From PALSA-1003 sp963791945 (lineage in GTDB: Bacteria > Pseudomonadota > Gammaproteobacteria > Burkholderiales > Casimicrobiaceae), in assembly GCA_963791945.1 (NCBI GenBank), contig CAWBUD010000004.1, forward strand, positions 186,001 to 250,000: 64,000 bases of DNA, written 5' to 3'. Below the pieces are notes generated by a model. That model was not told the DNA's origin. It worked only from the letters and a program-made list of their open reading frames with translations, and did no database searches. How positions within the stretch are numbered: the stretch's first letter is position 1; each line of letters starts with the position of its first letter. A program made the translations under genes and the position numbers. Shown in pieces: positions 25,700-35,400 of the stretch.

Positions 25700-25705
25700 A
25701 ACACG

Positions 25706-26362
25706 CTACCGCTTGCGCGCGAGCATCACGCCGTCGCCGACGGTGAGCAGGCAGCATTCGACGCGCCGGTCGTCGCGAATCTTCGCGTTGAGCGCGCGCA
25801 GCGCGACGGTGTCCTCGTCGTTCGCTCTGGGATTCGCGACCTTGCCGCTCCAGAGCATGTTGTCGAGCGCGACCAGGCCGCCGCGCCGCAGCAGGCCCAG
25901 GCAGGCCTCGTAGTAGGCGTCGTACGCCGGCTTGTCGGCGTCGATGAACGCGAAGTCGAATGAACCCGGACCGTGCTCGCCCCGCAGCGCTGCGAGCGTC
26001 TTCAGCGCCGGCGCGAGGCGGAGCTCGATACGCTCCGCGACACCCGCCTCCTCCCAGTACCCGCGTGCGATCGAAGTCCACTCCTCACTGATATCGCAGC
26101 AGACGAGCTTGCCGTCGGCGGGAAGCGCCGTGGCGATCGCGAGCGCGCTGTAACCCGTGAAAGTGCCGATCTCCACCGCCGTGCTCGCGCCGATCGATCG
26201 GACCAGGAGCGCAAGCAGCGCGCCCTCGTCGGCGCCGATCTGCATCCCGCCTTGCGGGAGTTGCGCCGTCTCCTCGCGCAGCCTCTTCTGAAGCGCTGTC
26301 TCGCGCGAGATATCCTTCGACACGTAGCGCTCGACCTTACCTGGCAGCAGCGATCGATTCAT
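25706..26362 (-). CDS. class I SAM-dependent O-methyltransferase (catechol/caffeoyl-CoA type)
   Basis: The 218-residue protein reads leftward from the ATG at 26362: MNRSLLPGKVERYV, MQIGADEGALLALLVR, VEIGTFTGYSALAIATALP (SAM motif I), FIDADKPAYDAYYE and ALDNMLWSGKV. These are hallmarks of the Mg-dependent catechol and caffeoyl-CoA O-methyltransferase family. Physiological substrate unknown. The open frame runs on to 27355 antisense to the NADH dehydrogenase and is not coding there. Confidence 0.9.
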   Translation of the reverse strand: MNRSLLPGKVERYVSKDISRETALQKRLREETAQLPQGGMQIGADEGALLALLVRSIGASTAVEIGTFTGYSALAIATALPADGKLVCCDISEEWTSIARGYWEEAGVAERIELRLAPALKTLAALRGEHGPGSFDFAFIDADKPAYDAYYEACLGLLRRGGLVALDNMLWSGKVANPRANDEDTVALRALNAKIRDDRRVECCLLTVGDGVMLARKR

Positions 26363-26452
26363 GCCGCCAAGGATGCGACGGAACGCCCTCGGCTGACAAG
26401 CTGCGGACCGCGTCGGCAACGGTTGCGCGAGGGGACGCCCGGAGGCATGCGG

Positions 26453-26458
26453 TACAAT
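26453..26458 (+). promoter_or_regulatory. putative -10 box with a 6-codon leader frame before ndh
   Basis: TACAAT is followed nine bases later by ATG (26467) opening a six-codon frame (MNSQPS, stop 26485-26487). The frame would be nearly leaderless if transcription starts about seven bases after the box. A second box (GATACT) lies just before the ndh ATG. No -35 at normal spacing is seen. Confidence 0.3.
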
Positions 26459-26505
26459 CGCCCGCCATGAATTCGCAGCCGTCCTAGTTCCTCTCTTCGC
26501 GGATG

Positions 26506-26524
26506 GCCGATCGCCACGATCGGC
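26506..26524. promoter_or_regulatory. perfect 8-bp hairpin (inverted repeat) in the ndh leader
   Basis: GCCGATCG and CGATCGGC are separated by CCA. There is no T-run after it, so it is not an intrinsic terminator. It is either an operator or an RNA hairpin about 40 bases before the ndh start. Confidence 0.45.
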
Positions 26525-26563
26525 AGTGCGGCTTTCCGCGAGTCCAGTGCGATACTTCGAGCC

Positions 26564-27895
26564 ATGACGGCCACCCCACCGGCGCGGCACCGCATCGTCA
26601 TCGTCGGCGGCGGCGCAGGCGGGCTTCCGCTCGCCGCTCGCCTCGGCGACAAGCTCGTGCGGCGCGGGCTGGCCGAGGTGACGCTGGTCGATCGCTACGC
26701 GACGCATCTGTGGAAGCCGCTGTTGCACGAAGTCGCGGCCGGCCGGATGGATGCGGATATCCACGGCGTGGACTATCCAGTGCTTGCGTATTGGCACGGC
26801 TTCGTGTTCCGCCAGGGAACGGTCGCCGCCCTCGATCGCGCGCGACACGCGCTCACCCTCGACGCGGTGTTCGACGACGACGGCGCGCTCATGCTGCCGC
26901 AGCGCACCGTGCACTACGACACGCTCGTGTTCTGCGTGGGCAGCGTCAGCAACGACTTCGGCGTCCCGGGGGTGGCCGAGCACGCGATCTCGCTCGACAC
27001 GCCGAAGGACGCCGAGCGCTTTCATCGGCGCCTGCTGGCGGCTTGCGTCCGCGCGGATGCCGAAGCCGACGCCGGGCATCCGGTCGGCGTGTCCATCGTG
27101 ATCATCGGCGCGGGCGCGACCGGCGTCGAGCTGGCGGCGGAAATCCGGCACACGACCGGCGCGCACGCCAGCTACGGGCTGACGCACCTCGACCCCGCGA
27201 AGGACATCCGGCTCACGATCGTCGAAGCCGCGCCGCGCATCCTCCCGCAGCTTTCCGAGCGCGTGGCCAAGGCGGCGACCGGCTTGCTGCAGGATCTGCG
27301 GGTGGAGGTGCACGTGGACGAGCGGGTGAGCCGCGTTGACGCCGCCGGAGTGCACACGGCGAGCCTCGCGACCTACGCCGCGGATCTCATCGTCTGGTCG
27401 GCCGGCATCAAGGCGGCCGATTGGCTCACGCGGCTCGACGGACTGGAGACCAACCGCGGCAACCAGCTCGTCGTTTCCACGTCGCTAAAGACGACGCGCG
27501 ATCCCGATATCTTCGCCTTCGGGGACTGCGCCGCGTGTCCCTGGCCTGAGGAAGGGACGAGAGCGCTCGTGCCGCCACGCGCGCAAGCCGCGCACCAGCA
27601 GGCCACGCTGCTGGTGAAGACGATCAAGGCGAGGCTCGCCGGCGGACCGCTGCCCGTGTTCCGGTTCCGCGATTTCGGGTCGCTGGTGTCGCTCGGCGAG
27701 ATGTCCGCCGTCGGCAGCCTCATGGGACGGCTCGTCGGCGGGAGCCTGCTCATCCAGGGGCTCATCGCCCGCTGGATGTACGCCGCACTCTACAAGCAGC
27801 ATCAAGTCGCGATCCTGGGCTATCTTCGCGTCGCGCTCGATACGATCGCGCAACTCCTGCGCCGTCAGCGCGAGCCGCGAGTGAAGCTGCATTGA
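26564..27895 (+). CDS. ndh: type II NADH dehydrogenase (NDH-2)
   Basis: Single-subunit, non-pumping NADH:quinone oxidoreductase on the cytoplasmic side of the membrane. The 443-residue protein has the FAD motif VIVGGGAGGLPLA (about 11-23), WKPLLHEVAAG, the NADH-binding IIGAGATGVELAAE, and IFAFGDCAACP near the flavin end. A hydrophobic, amphipathic C-terminus (GLIARWMYAALYKQHQ) anchors it. A leader with a short frame and a hairpin precedes it. Stop lies 17 bases before the convergent peptidase stop. Confidence 0.9.
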   Translation: MTATPPARHRIVIVGGGAGGLPLAARLGDKLVRRGLAEVTLVDRYATHLWKPLLHEVAAGRMDADIHGVDYPVLAYWHGFVFRQGTVAALDRARHALTLDAVFDDDGALMLPQRTVHYDTLVFCVGSVSNDFGVPGVAEHAISLDTPKDAERFHRRLLAACVRADAEADAGHPVGVSIVIIGAGATGVELAAEIRHTTGAHASYGLTHLDPAKDIRLTIVEAAPRILPQLSERVAKAATGLLQDLRVEVHVDERVSRVDAAGVHTASLATYAADLIVWSAGIKAADWLTRLDGLETNRGNQLVVSTSLKTTRDPDIFAFGDCAACPWPEEGTRALVPPRAQAAHQQATLLVKTIKARLAGGPLPVFRFRDFGSLVSLGEMSAVGSLMGRLVGGSLLIQGLIARWMYAALYKQHQVAILGYLRVALDTIAQLLRRQREPRVKLH

Positions 27896-27911
27896 TCGTT
27901 CTTGGCTGCGG

Positions 27912-30101
27912 TCAGGGCGCCTCCGGCTGGAATCCGGCGACGCCGAATTGCCAGAACAGGAACGCCAGCGTGTCCGCCCGCTCCTCGTACTGCGACTTCT
28001 TGGTGGAGCCGAAGCCGTGGCCCGCATCGAAATCGATGCGCAGCAGGATCGGCTTGCCGCTGGTCGACGCCGCCTGCAGCCGCGCTGCCATCTTGCCCGC
28101 TTCCCACGCATCGACGCGCGGATCGTTGATCCCCGTAGTCAGCAAGACCGCCGGATACTTCGTCCCGTCCTTGACGTGTGCGTAACTGCTCATCGCATAG
28201 AGGCCCTTGAATCCCTCTTGCTCCTTCACCGTGCCGAACTCCGGAATGTTCGGAACGCCGTTGGACGAGAATTCCATCCGCAGCGAGTCGGAGACCGGCA
28301 CCTCGTCGACGGCTGCGCCGAAAAGATCGGGGCGCTCGGTGATCGAGCGGCCGACGAAGATGCCTCCTGCGCTGCCGCCCATGATCGCCAGATTCGTCGG
28401 CGACGTGTACTTGTGCGCCTCGAGCCATTCCGCGCAGGCGATCGCGTCGTTCCAGGTGTTGGGCTTGGTCGCCTTGTAGCCGGCCTTGTGCCAGTCCTCG
28501 CCATACTCGCCGCCACCGCGCACATGCGCGACGGCCAGCACGCCCCCGCGGTTGAACCAGGGCAGGAACGTCGGCCGGTAAAAAGGCGTCATCGAGATGC
28601 CGTACGCGCCGTAGCCGTAGAGGATCGTCGGATTGCTGCCGTCGAGCTTCATGCCCTTCTTGTGCACGATCGACAGCGGCACCAGCGTTCCGTCCTTCGC
28701 CTTGACCTTCACCTCGGTCGAGACGAGGTTCGGCGGATTGTCGTATTTACTCTGCGGCTGCAACCCGGTATCGATCACCTTGCCCGCTTTGGGATCGTAG
28801 GCGAAGTAACCGCCGAAGCGCGTCCAGCCGCCGAGATTGAATACGGCGCCGGGCCGGCGCGGGTCGGCGGCGAGCCCGTCGACGTCGCCGGGGAACGGAA
28901 GCTTGATCATCGACGGTTTGGCATCCGTTGCGTAGCCGACTTTCAGAAAGTCGCTGACGCCGCCGTTCATACGCCGCACGTAGAGTGCATCCTTCGCCGC
29001 GGCGATGCCGGTGACGACGGCTTCGCTCGCAGGGACGACGTCGTGGGCCACGGCAAGATCGGGCTTGGAGAGCGAGACCCGGATCACCTTGAAGCGCGAA
29101 GCGTCCTTGTGAGTGAGGAGATAGAGATGATCGTCCATCACGTCGAACGCGGTCACGTCGTCGGCGGTGTCGACGATTTTGACCCACGGCGTCTTGTCGC
29201 CGGCGAGCGACGCGACCGCGGTCACGTAGAGCTTGAATTCGTTCTGGACCCCGTTGATCACGAGCCCGATGGCGTAGTTCGAGCCAACGGGGTTGACGAC
29301 GATCGGGATCTCGGGTGCCTCGATGGCGATGGCCGGCGCGAGACCGGCGCCCAGCACGGGTGCATCCTCGTCCGGGTTTTTGCCCAGAACGTGGACGTAA
29401 GCGCGCGAATTGACATACTTGTCGGTCGCCGGCGCGTTGGGGGCGAGCTTCTGCAGGCGGTTGTACAGGAGGCGGCCGTCGGCGAGCCACGAGGGCGAGC
29501 CGAAGTTAGACCGATCGATCACGTCGCCGGTGTCCTTGCCGCTCGCCACCTCGAGCACGTGCAACACGCTTTCTTCCGAGCCGCCGACGGACACGCCGTA
29601 CGCTAGATACTTGTTGTCCGGGGACGCGGCGAAGTAATCGACGGCGTTGTGCTTGCCTTCCGGCGCAGGCAGCTTCTCCGGGTCGACGAGCAGACGCTCG
29701 GTGCCCCCTGAAGCCTTGCGCACATAGAGCTTGCCGATGTTCTCGTCCGCCTTGCGCTTGAGGTAGTACAGATTCTCGCCGGTGACCTGCACCGACGTCA
29801 CGCGCGCCGGCGCCGCGTCGCCGAACGTCGTCACTTCCTTCAGGATCGCATCGCGCTGCGGGATCTTGGCCAGCACGGCCTTCGTGTAATCGGCCTGCGC
29901 CTTCAGCCAGGCGGCGACCTCGGGGTTCTTCATGTCCTCCATGTACCGGTACGGATCGTCGACCGACGTACCGAAGTAAACGTCGGTCACGTTCCTGACC
30001 GGCGCTACCGGCGGCGCCGGCTGCGCCAGTGCGATCGTGGCGAGGCAAGAGAGCGCGGTGCCGATCAGGGCGCAGCGCGAACGGGCGAGCGGGGAGGACA
30101 T
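27912..30101 (-). CDS. prolyl oligopeptidase family serine peptidase (exported)
   Basis: The 729-residue protein reads leftward from the ATG at 30101. It has a signal peptide (ALIGTALSCLATIALAQP), a seven-bladed propeller region, and a C-terminal alpha/beta hydrolase. The catalytic triad is Ser577 (GGSAGG), Asp660 (GINDPRVD) and His695 (DAGHGFG). GYGAYGISM is the family oxyanion region. It cleaves short proline-containing peptides, probably in the periplasm. It is monocistronic, with a 129-base gap to the next gene upstream. Confidence 0.93.
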   Translation of the reverse strand: MSSPLARSRCALIGTALSCLATIALAQPAPPVAPVRNVTDVYFGTSVDDPYRYMEDMKNPEVAAWLKAQADYTKAVLAKIPQRDAILKEVTTFGDAAPARVTSVQVTGENLYYLKRKADENIGKLYVRKASGGTERLLVDPEKLPAPEGKHNAVDYFAASPDNKYLAYGVSVGGSEESVLHVLEVASGKDTGDVIDRSNFGSPSWLADGRLLYNRLQKLAPNAPATDKYVNSRAYVHVLGKNPDEDAPVLGAGLAPAIAIEAPEIPIVVNPVGSNYAIGLVINGVQNEFKLYVTAVASLAGDKTPWVKIVDTADDVTAFDVMDDHLYLLTHKDASRFKVIRVSLSKPDLAVAHDVVPASEAVVTGIAAAKDALYVRRMNGGVSDFLKVGYATDAKPSMIKLPFPGDVDGLAADPRRPGAVFNLGGWTRFGGYFAYDPKAGKVIDTGLQPQSKYDNPPNLVSTEVKVKAKDGTLVPLSIVHKKGMKLDGSNPTILYGYGAYGISMTPFYRPTFLPWFNRGGVLAVAHVRGGGEYGEDWHKAGYKATKPNTWNDAIACAEWLEAHKYTSPTNLAIMGGSAGGIFVGRSITERPDLFGAAVDEVPVSDSLRMEFSSNGVPNIPEFGTVKEQEGFKGLYAMSSYAHVKDGTKYPAVLLTTGINDPRVDAWEAGKMAARLQAASTSGKPILLRIDFDAGHGFGSTKKSQYEERADTLAFLFWQFGVAGFQPEAP

Positions 30102-30230
30102 CGAGGCTCCGATGACGAAGAAAACGCCGAATTATGCCAGCGCGGGATGGATACGGCGACGGGCGTGGCGATGCCCGGCTGCCGGCGCGGATGGAGCGCG
30201 GCCTGCGCCGATGGGCGAGGCCGAGACGGC

Positions 30231-31142
30231 TCAGGCCGGCACCAGCCAACCCGCCTCGCGCCGCACCACCCCGGCCCGCTCGAGCTGCCCAATCAGCATT
30301 TCGGCGAGATCGGCTGGCGGGAGCCGGAAGAGCAGCTCGTTGAACCGCCGGTAGATGCCGACGCGTTCCACATAGCCCGGCAGGTCGGCGATCGCGAGCC
30401 GTCGCTTGTCGAGGAGCGCGAAGATCAGGAGGACCTTGAGCGCGTGTCGGGCGACGCGAAAGCTGTCGGCCTCGAACGCGGTGGCCCGCGCGAACGCGCG
30501 ATCGAGCGCCGCGCCGACGTCCGTGAACGGCTCGCCATGGCCCGGGATCACGGTGCGCGCGTTCAGACGCGCGAGCATCTCCAGCGTCGCGCGAGTGGCA
30601 GGGAGCGCGCACGGATCGACTTCCTTAGGCATCACCAGGCCATAGCCGTTCTCCCACAACGCGTCACCGGAGACGAGGATCCGATGCTCGTCGTTGAAGA
30701 ACACGAGCGCGCCCATGTCGTGCCCCGGTGCCGCGAGGGCGCGCCACTCGAGATCGCCCCAGACGCGCGTTTCGCCCGGACGGATCGTCTCGTCATAGGA
30801 AAAGCGCGGTGCGTACTGATCGGTGTAGGTGAGCAGCAGCGTCTGCTCGTCCCACGCGTCGACGAGCTGCGCTTCGCCGAGAGGCAAGGCGATCGGACAG
30901 GCGTAACGCTCCCTGATCGCCGCGTTGCCGCCCATGTGATCGCTGTGGCAATGGGTGTTGACCAGCCACGCGAGCGGCGCCTCGCCCAGGCTGTGCGCGA
31001 GGAGCGCGAGCGTGAGCGGCGCGTGGCGGGCGTATCCGGAGTCGATGAGCACATGACCGTCGCGGCCGCTGAGCAGGATGTTGTTCGACGAGAGCCAGTC
31101 GCGAACGAAAACGTGGATCTGCGGCGGAAGCGCGGCGGACAC
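30231..31142 (-). CDS. metallo-beta-lactamase-fold hydrolase
   Basis: The 303-residue protein starts at GTG 31142. The zinc motif VNTHCHSDHMGGNA has His64, His66, Asp68 and His69. Further ligands lie in AAPGHDMGALVFFN and VIPGHGEPF. The C-terminal helical part (about 215-303) resembles the winged-helix tail of LACTB2-like MBL proteins. Glyoxalase II, thioesterase or RNase roles are all possible. It is divergent from the glycosyltransferase at 31217 with a 74-base gap. Confidence 0.88.
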   Translation of the reverse strand: MSAALPPQIHVFVRDWLSSNNILLSGRDGHVLIDSGYARHAPLTLALLAHSLGEAPLAWLVNTHCHSDHMGGNAAIRERYACPIALPLGEAQLVDAWDEQTLLLTYTDQYAPRFSYDETIRPGETRVWGDLEWRALAAPGHDMGALVFFNDEHRILVSGDALWENGYGLVMPKEVDPCALPATRATLEMLARLNARTVIPGHGEPFTDVGAALDRAFARATAFEADSFRVARHALKVLLIFALLDKRRLAIADLPGYVERVGIYRRFNELLFRLPPADLAEMLIGQLERAGVVRREAGWLVPA

Positions 31143-31216
31143 TTTACCCGGGAGCGAGGTGACGATCGGCCATCATACCAATCACGGCTGGAGCGCCGCG
31201 AGCGACGCTCGACCGC

Positions 31217-32485
31217 GTGCGGACGGAACGCTACCATCGCGGCGTGGATTCGAACGCTTCGTTCTCTTCGGCGCTCGCCGCGTATCGAGCCGGACGCCCG
31301 GTCGAAGCGCGTCGCGCAGCGGAGGAGATCTGGCGCGGCACTGCGGACGCGCGCGCCGCGGGCCTCCTGGCGCTGCTGGAGATCGACGCCGGACGGCTCG
31401 CGGAGGCGCTCGCCTGGAACGATCGAGCACGCGCCGCCAATCCGGTCGATCTGCGCTATGCCCGGCAGGGCGCGCGGATCGCGGCACTCTCGGGCGATCA
31501 CGCCGGTGCGTTCGATCGCCTCCGGGCGCTGCTGCGCGAGGCGCCGCGGACGGCGGACGCCTGGTCCGAATTCGCCGCCGCCGCGCGGGCGAGCGGCCGA
31601 GAACGCGAAGCCATCGCCATCTGCAGCCATGCCTTCGACGCGGATCGCACCGCCGCGCTCACGCTGCTGGCGCTGCTGAGCCTGGTTCCGGATACGCCGG
31701 CGCCGGGCCCGCCTGCGGCTCCCGTTCCGGCGTCCGAGCGCGCGCCGGTCAGCATCGTCACCTGCAGCAACGACGATTCACAGTTCGCCGACATGGCCGT
31801 GAGCTACGATCGTGCGCTCGGCGACTGGCCGCACGAGATCGTCCGCATCGCGGACGCGACGTCGCTTGCCGAAGGCTACGCCCGCGGAATGGCTCGAGCG
31901 ACCGGGGCGGTCGTCGTCTTCACCCACGACGATGTGGAGATCCTCCCCGGCGACTTCGGGCATCGGCTCGCGCGCCGACTCGGCGAATGCGATGTGCTCG
32001 GCGTCGCGGGCGCGACCCGAGCGACCGGGCCAGCTTGGCCGTTCGCGGGCTGGCCGCATCTGCACGGCTCGGTCATCTATCCCGACGACGCCGGCTATCG
32101 CGTCACCGTCTACAGCCGCACTGTTCCGATAGCGCACGGCATCCGCGTCATGGACGGCGTGTTCCTCGCCATGCGGCGGGAGCTTGCGACGTCGATCGGG
32201 TGGGACGCCGAGACGTGCGACAGCTTCCACGGCTACGACGTCGACTTCACGCTGCGCGCCGCGCAGGCCGGAATGCGCCTCGCAGTGGCGAGCGATCTCG
32301 GCGTCGTGCACCGATCCTACGGCAGCTTCGACGATCGCTGGGAAACCACCGCGCGTAAGCTCGTCGCAAAACATCCGGAGCTCAACGGCGTGCGGGGAAA
32401 AGAGACCGGCTTCGTCGCGCGCGCGGTGCCCGACGCGGCGCACGCGATGGCGCTGGTGGACAACTGGGCGAAGATGGGCGCTTAG
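31217..32485 (+). CDS. TPR-like domain fused to family-2-type glycosyltransferase
   Basis: The 422-residue protein has an N-terminal helical, Ala-rich TPR-like region (about 15-165; AYRAGRPVEARRAAEE, ALAWNDRARAANP). The glycosyltransferase domain follows (about 175-400), with PVSIVTCSNDDSQFADMAV, the nucleotide-sugar motif VVFTHDDVEILPGD and MDGVFLAMRRELATSIGWD. GTG 31217 opens the frame; GTG 31244 is equally plausible because a TACCAT box lies between. It would add a sugar to a surface or protein acceptor. The stop overlaps the mfd stop (TTAG). Confidence 0.8.
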   Translation: MRTERYHRGVDSNASFSSALAAYRAGRPVEARRAAEEIWRGTADARAAGLLALLEIDAGRLAEALAWNDRARAANPVDLRYARQGARIAALSGDHAGAFDRLRALLREAPRTADAWSEFAAAARASGREREAIAICSHAFDADRTAALTLLALLSLVPDTPAPGPPAAPVPASERAPVSIVTCSNDDSQFADMAVSYDRALGDWPHEIVRIADATSLAEGYARGMARATGAVVVFTHDDVEILPGDFGHRLARRLGECDVLGVAGATRATGPAWPFAGWPHLHGSVIYPDDAGYRVTVYSRTVPIAHGIRVMDGVFLAMRRELATSIGWDAETCDSFHGYDVDFTLRAAQAGMRLAVASDLGVVHRSYGSFDDRWETTARKLVAKHPELNGVRGKETGFVARAVPDAAHAMALVDNWAKMGA

Positions 32486-35400
32486 GCGAGCGTCGCGAGG
32501 AATTCGCGCACCACCGCCACGCGCTCATCGAGCGCTGGCGCCGCGCGCTCGATGCGCACGCGATCCGGGCCGGCCAGGCGATAGCGCGGGTCCTTGCGCA
32601 TCAGCGTGATGAGCTTCCCGGAGTCGAACGGCGGGTTGGGCGCGAACTGGATCTGCGCGCGCTCCGGTCCGGCGTCGATCTTGGTGACGCCAAGCGGCCT
32701 GGCGGCGATGCGAAGGCGATGGCAGGCGAGAAGAGCCTGCGTCGGCTCCGGCGGCAGGCCGAAGCGGTCGATCAGCTCCTCCTGCATTGCCGTGAGCTCG
32801 GCCTCGGTTTCGCAGTTCGCGAGGCGCTTGTAGAGCACCAGCCGCTCGTGCACGTCGCTGCAGTAGGTCTCGGGCAATAGCGCCGGCACGTGCAGGCCGA
32901 TCTCGGTCGTGACGCCGAGCGGCTCGGTGAGATCCGGCTCGCGGCCCGCCCTCAACGCATCGACGGCGGCCTTGAGCATGTCGACATAGAGCTGGAAGCC
33001 GATCTGCTGCATCTCGCCCGACTGCGCTTCCCCCAGCACTTCGCCCGCGCCGCGGATCTCGAGATCGTGCATGGCGAGATAGAAGCCGGAGCCGAGCTCT
33101 TCCATCAGCTGGATCGCCTCGAGGCGCTTTTTCGCGAGCGTGGACAGCGCTTCTTCCGGCGGCGTCAGGAGATAGGCGTACGCCTGGTGGTGCGAGCGGC
33201 CGACGCGGCCGCGCAACTGATGGAGCTGCGCGAGGCCGAAACGGTCGGCGCGGTCGATGATGATCGTGTTGGCGCTCGGCACGTCGAGCCCGCTCTCGAT
33301 GATGGTCGAGCACAGGAGCAGGTTGCAGCGCTGGTGATAGAAGTCGCGCATCACGTGCTCGAGCTCGCGCTCCGGCATCTGGCCGTGGGCGATCGCGAGC
33401 CGCGCCTCCGGTACGAGCGCGCGCAGCCTGTCGGCCTTGGTGGCAATCGTCGAGATGTCGTTGTGCAGATAGTAGATTTGGCCGCCGCGCTTCAATTCGC
33501 GCAAGACTGCCTCGCGGACGATGCCCGGCGCATACGGCGAGACGAAGGTCTTGATCGCCAGCCTTCGCTCCGGCGCGGTGGCGATCACGGAAAAGTCGCG
33601 CAGGCCTTCGAGCGAAAGAGCGAGCGTGCGCGGGATCGGCGTCGCGGTGAGCGTCAGCACGTCGACCTCGGCGCGCAGCCGCTTCAATTGCTCCTTGTGC
33701 CGTACGCCGAAGCGGTGCTCCTCGTCGATGACGACTAGGCCGAGTTGCTTGAACTTGACGTCGCGCTGGATCAGCCGATGCGTGCCGATCACGAGATCGA
33801 TCGTCCCGTTCGCGAGCCCCTCGAGCACCGCCTTCGCCTCCTTGCCGGTGCGAAAGCGCGACAGCTCGGCGAGCTTGACGGGCAGATCGGCGAAGCGGTC
33901 GCCGAACGTCTGGAAGTGCTGCTCGGCCAGGAGCGTGGTCGGCACCAGCACCGCGACCTGCTTGCCGTCCGCGAGCGCGATGAACGCGGCGCGCAGCGCC
34001 ACTTCGGTCTTGCCGAAGCCGACGTCGCCGCAGACCAGCCGGTCCATCGGCTTGCCGGTGATGAGGTCCTTGATGACCGCCTCGATCGCAGCGGCCTGAT
34101 CGGCGGTTTCCTCGAAGGGAAAGCCGGCGGCGAAGGCCTCGTAGTCGTGCACGTCGAACCGGAACGCGTGGCCCTCGCGCGCGGCGCGCTGCGCGTACAG
34201 ATTGAGCAATTCCGCCGCGGTGTCGTGCGCGCGCTGCGCGGCCTTGCGCTTGGCACGCTCCCACTGGCCGCTGCCCAGCTCGTGCAGCGGAGCCTCTTCG
34301 GGCGCCGCGCCGCTGTAGCGGCTGATGAGATGGAGATTGGCGACCGGGACATAGAGCTTGGCATCGTTGGCGTAGGCGAGATGCAGGAACTCGTTCGGCC
34401 CGTCGCCCAGGTCCAGCGTCACCAGACCCAGATAGCGTCCGATTCCATGCTCCTCGTGGACCACGGGATCGCCGATGCGCACTTCGGATAAGTCGCGCAG
34501 CATGGCCTCGACGTTCGAGCGCCGGGCCTCGCGCTTGACCGTCGTGCGCGCCACGTCGGCGTAGAGCTCGGCTTCGGTCACCAGCGCGATGCCTGCTGCC
34601 GGCCAGGCGAATCCGGCGCGCACCGGTCCCACGGTGAGCGCGGGGCTCGCGTCGCCGCGAACGAACTCGTCCCAGTCGGCGACGATCACCGGCTTGAAGC
34701 CGTATTCGGCGAAGTACTGCTGCATGGTTTCGCGCCGACCAAGCCCGTCGGCGACGATCAGCACGCGCTCGCGCGCTGAGGTCGCGAATCGCTTGAGCGC
34801 GTGCAGGGGATCGCCGGCCCGCCGCTCGACCTGCAGCGGCGGCAGCGGCTCGGTGGGGCTGCGCCGTGCGGGCTCCGTTTCGGCGGCGTCCGCGGTCGGA
34901 ACCTCGATGCGAGCGAAGCGCTTCAATCCGCCGTGGAACTCGTCGGCCGGGAGAAACAGCTCATGCGGAGCGAGCAGCGGACGCCCCGGATCGCCGCGCA
35001 GCAGGCGATAGCGCGCCTCGGTATCCTGCCAGAAGCGCTCGACGGCCGTGCCGACGGCGCCGTGAAAGCACACCGTCGCACCTGCCGGAAGATAATCCGC
35101 GAAGGTCGCGGTCGCCTCGAAGAACAGCGGCAGGTAATACTCGATGCCGCCCGGCGTGACGCCGTTGCTGATGTCGCGGTACAGCGGCGACTTGGAAGGG
35201 TCCCCTTCGAACACCTCGCGGTAGCGCCCGCGGAAGCGCGTGCGCGCGTCGTCGTCCTGAGGAAACTCGCGCGCTGGAAGCAGGCGCACGCTGGGGACCG
35301 GATAGAGCGTCCGCTGGGTGTCGACGTCGAAGCTCTTGATCGATTCGATCTCCTCGTCGAGGAGATCGATGCGATAGGGGAGCGCGCTCCCCATCGGGTA

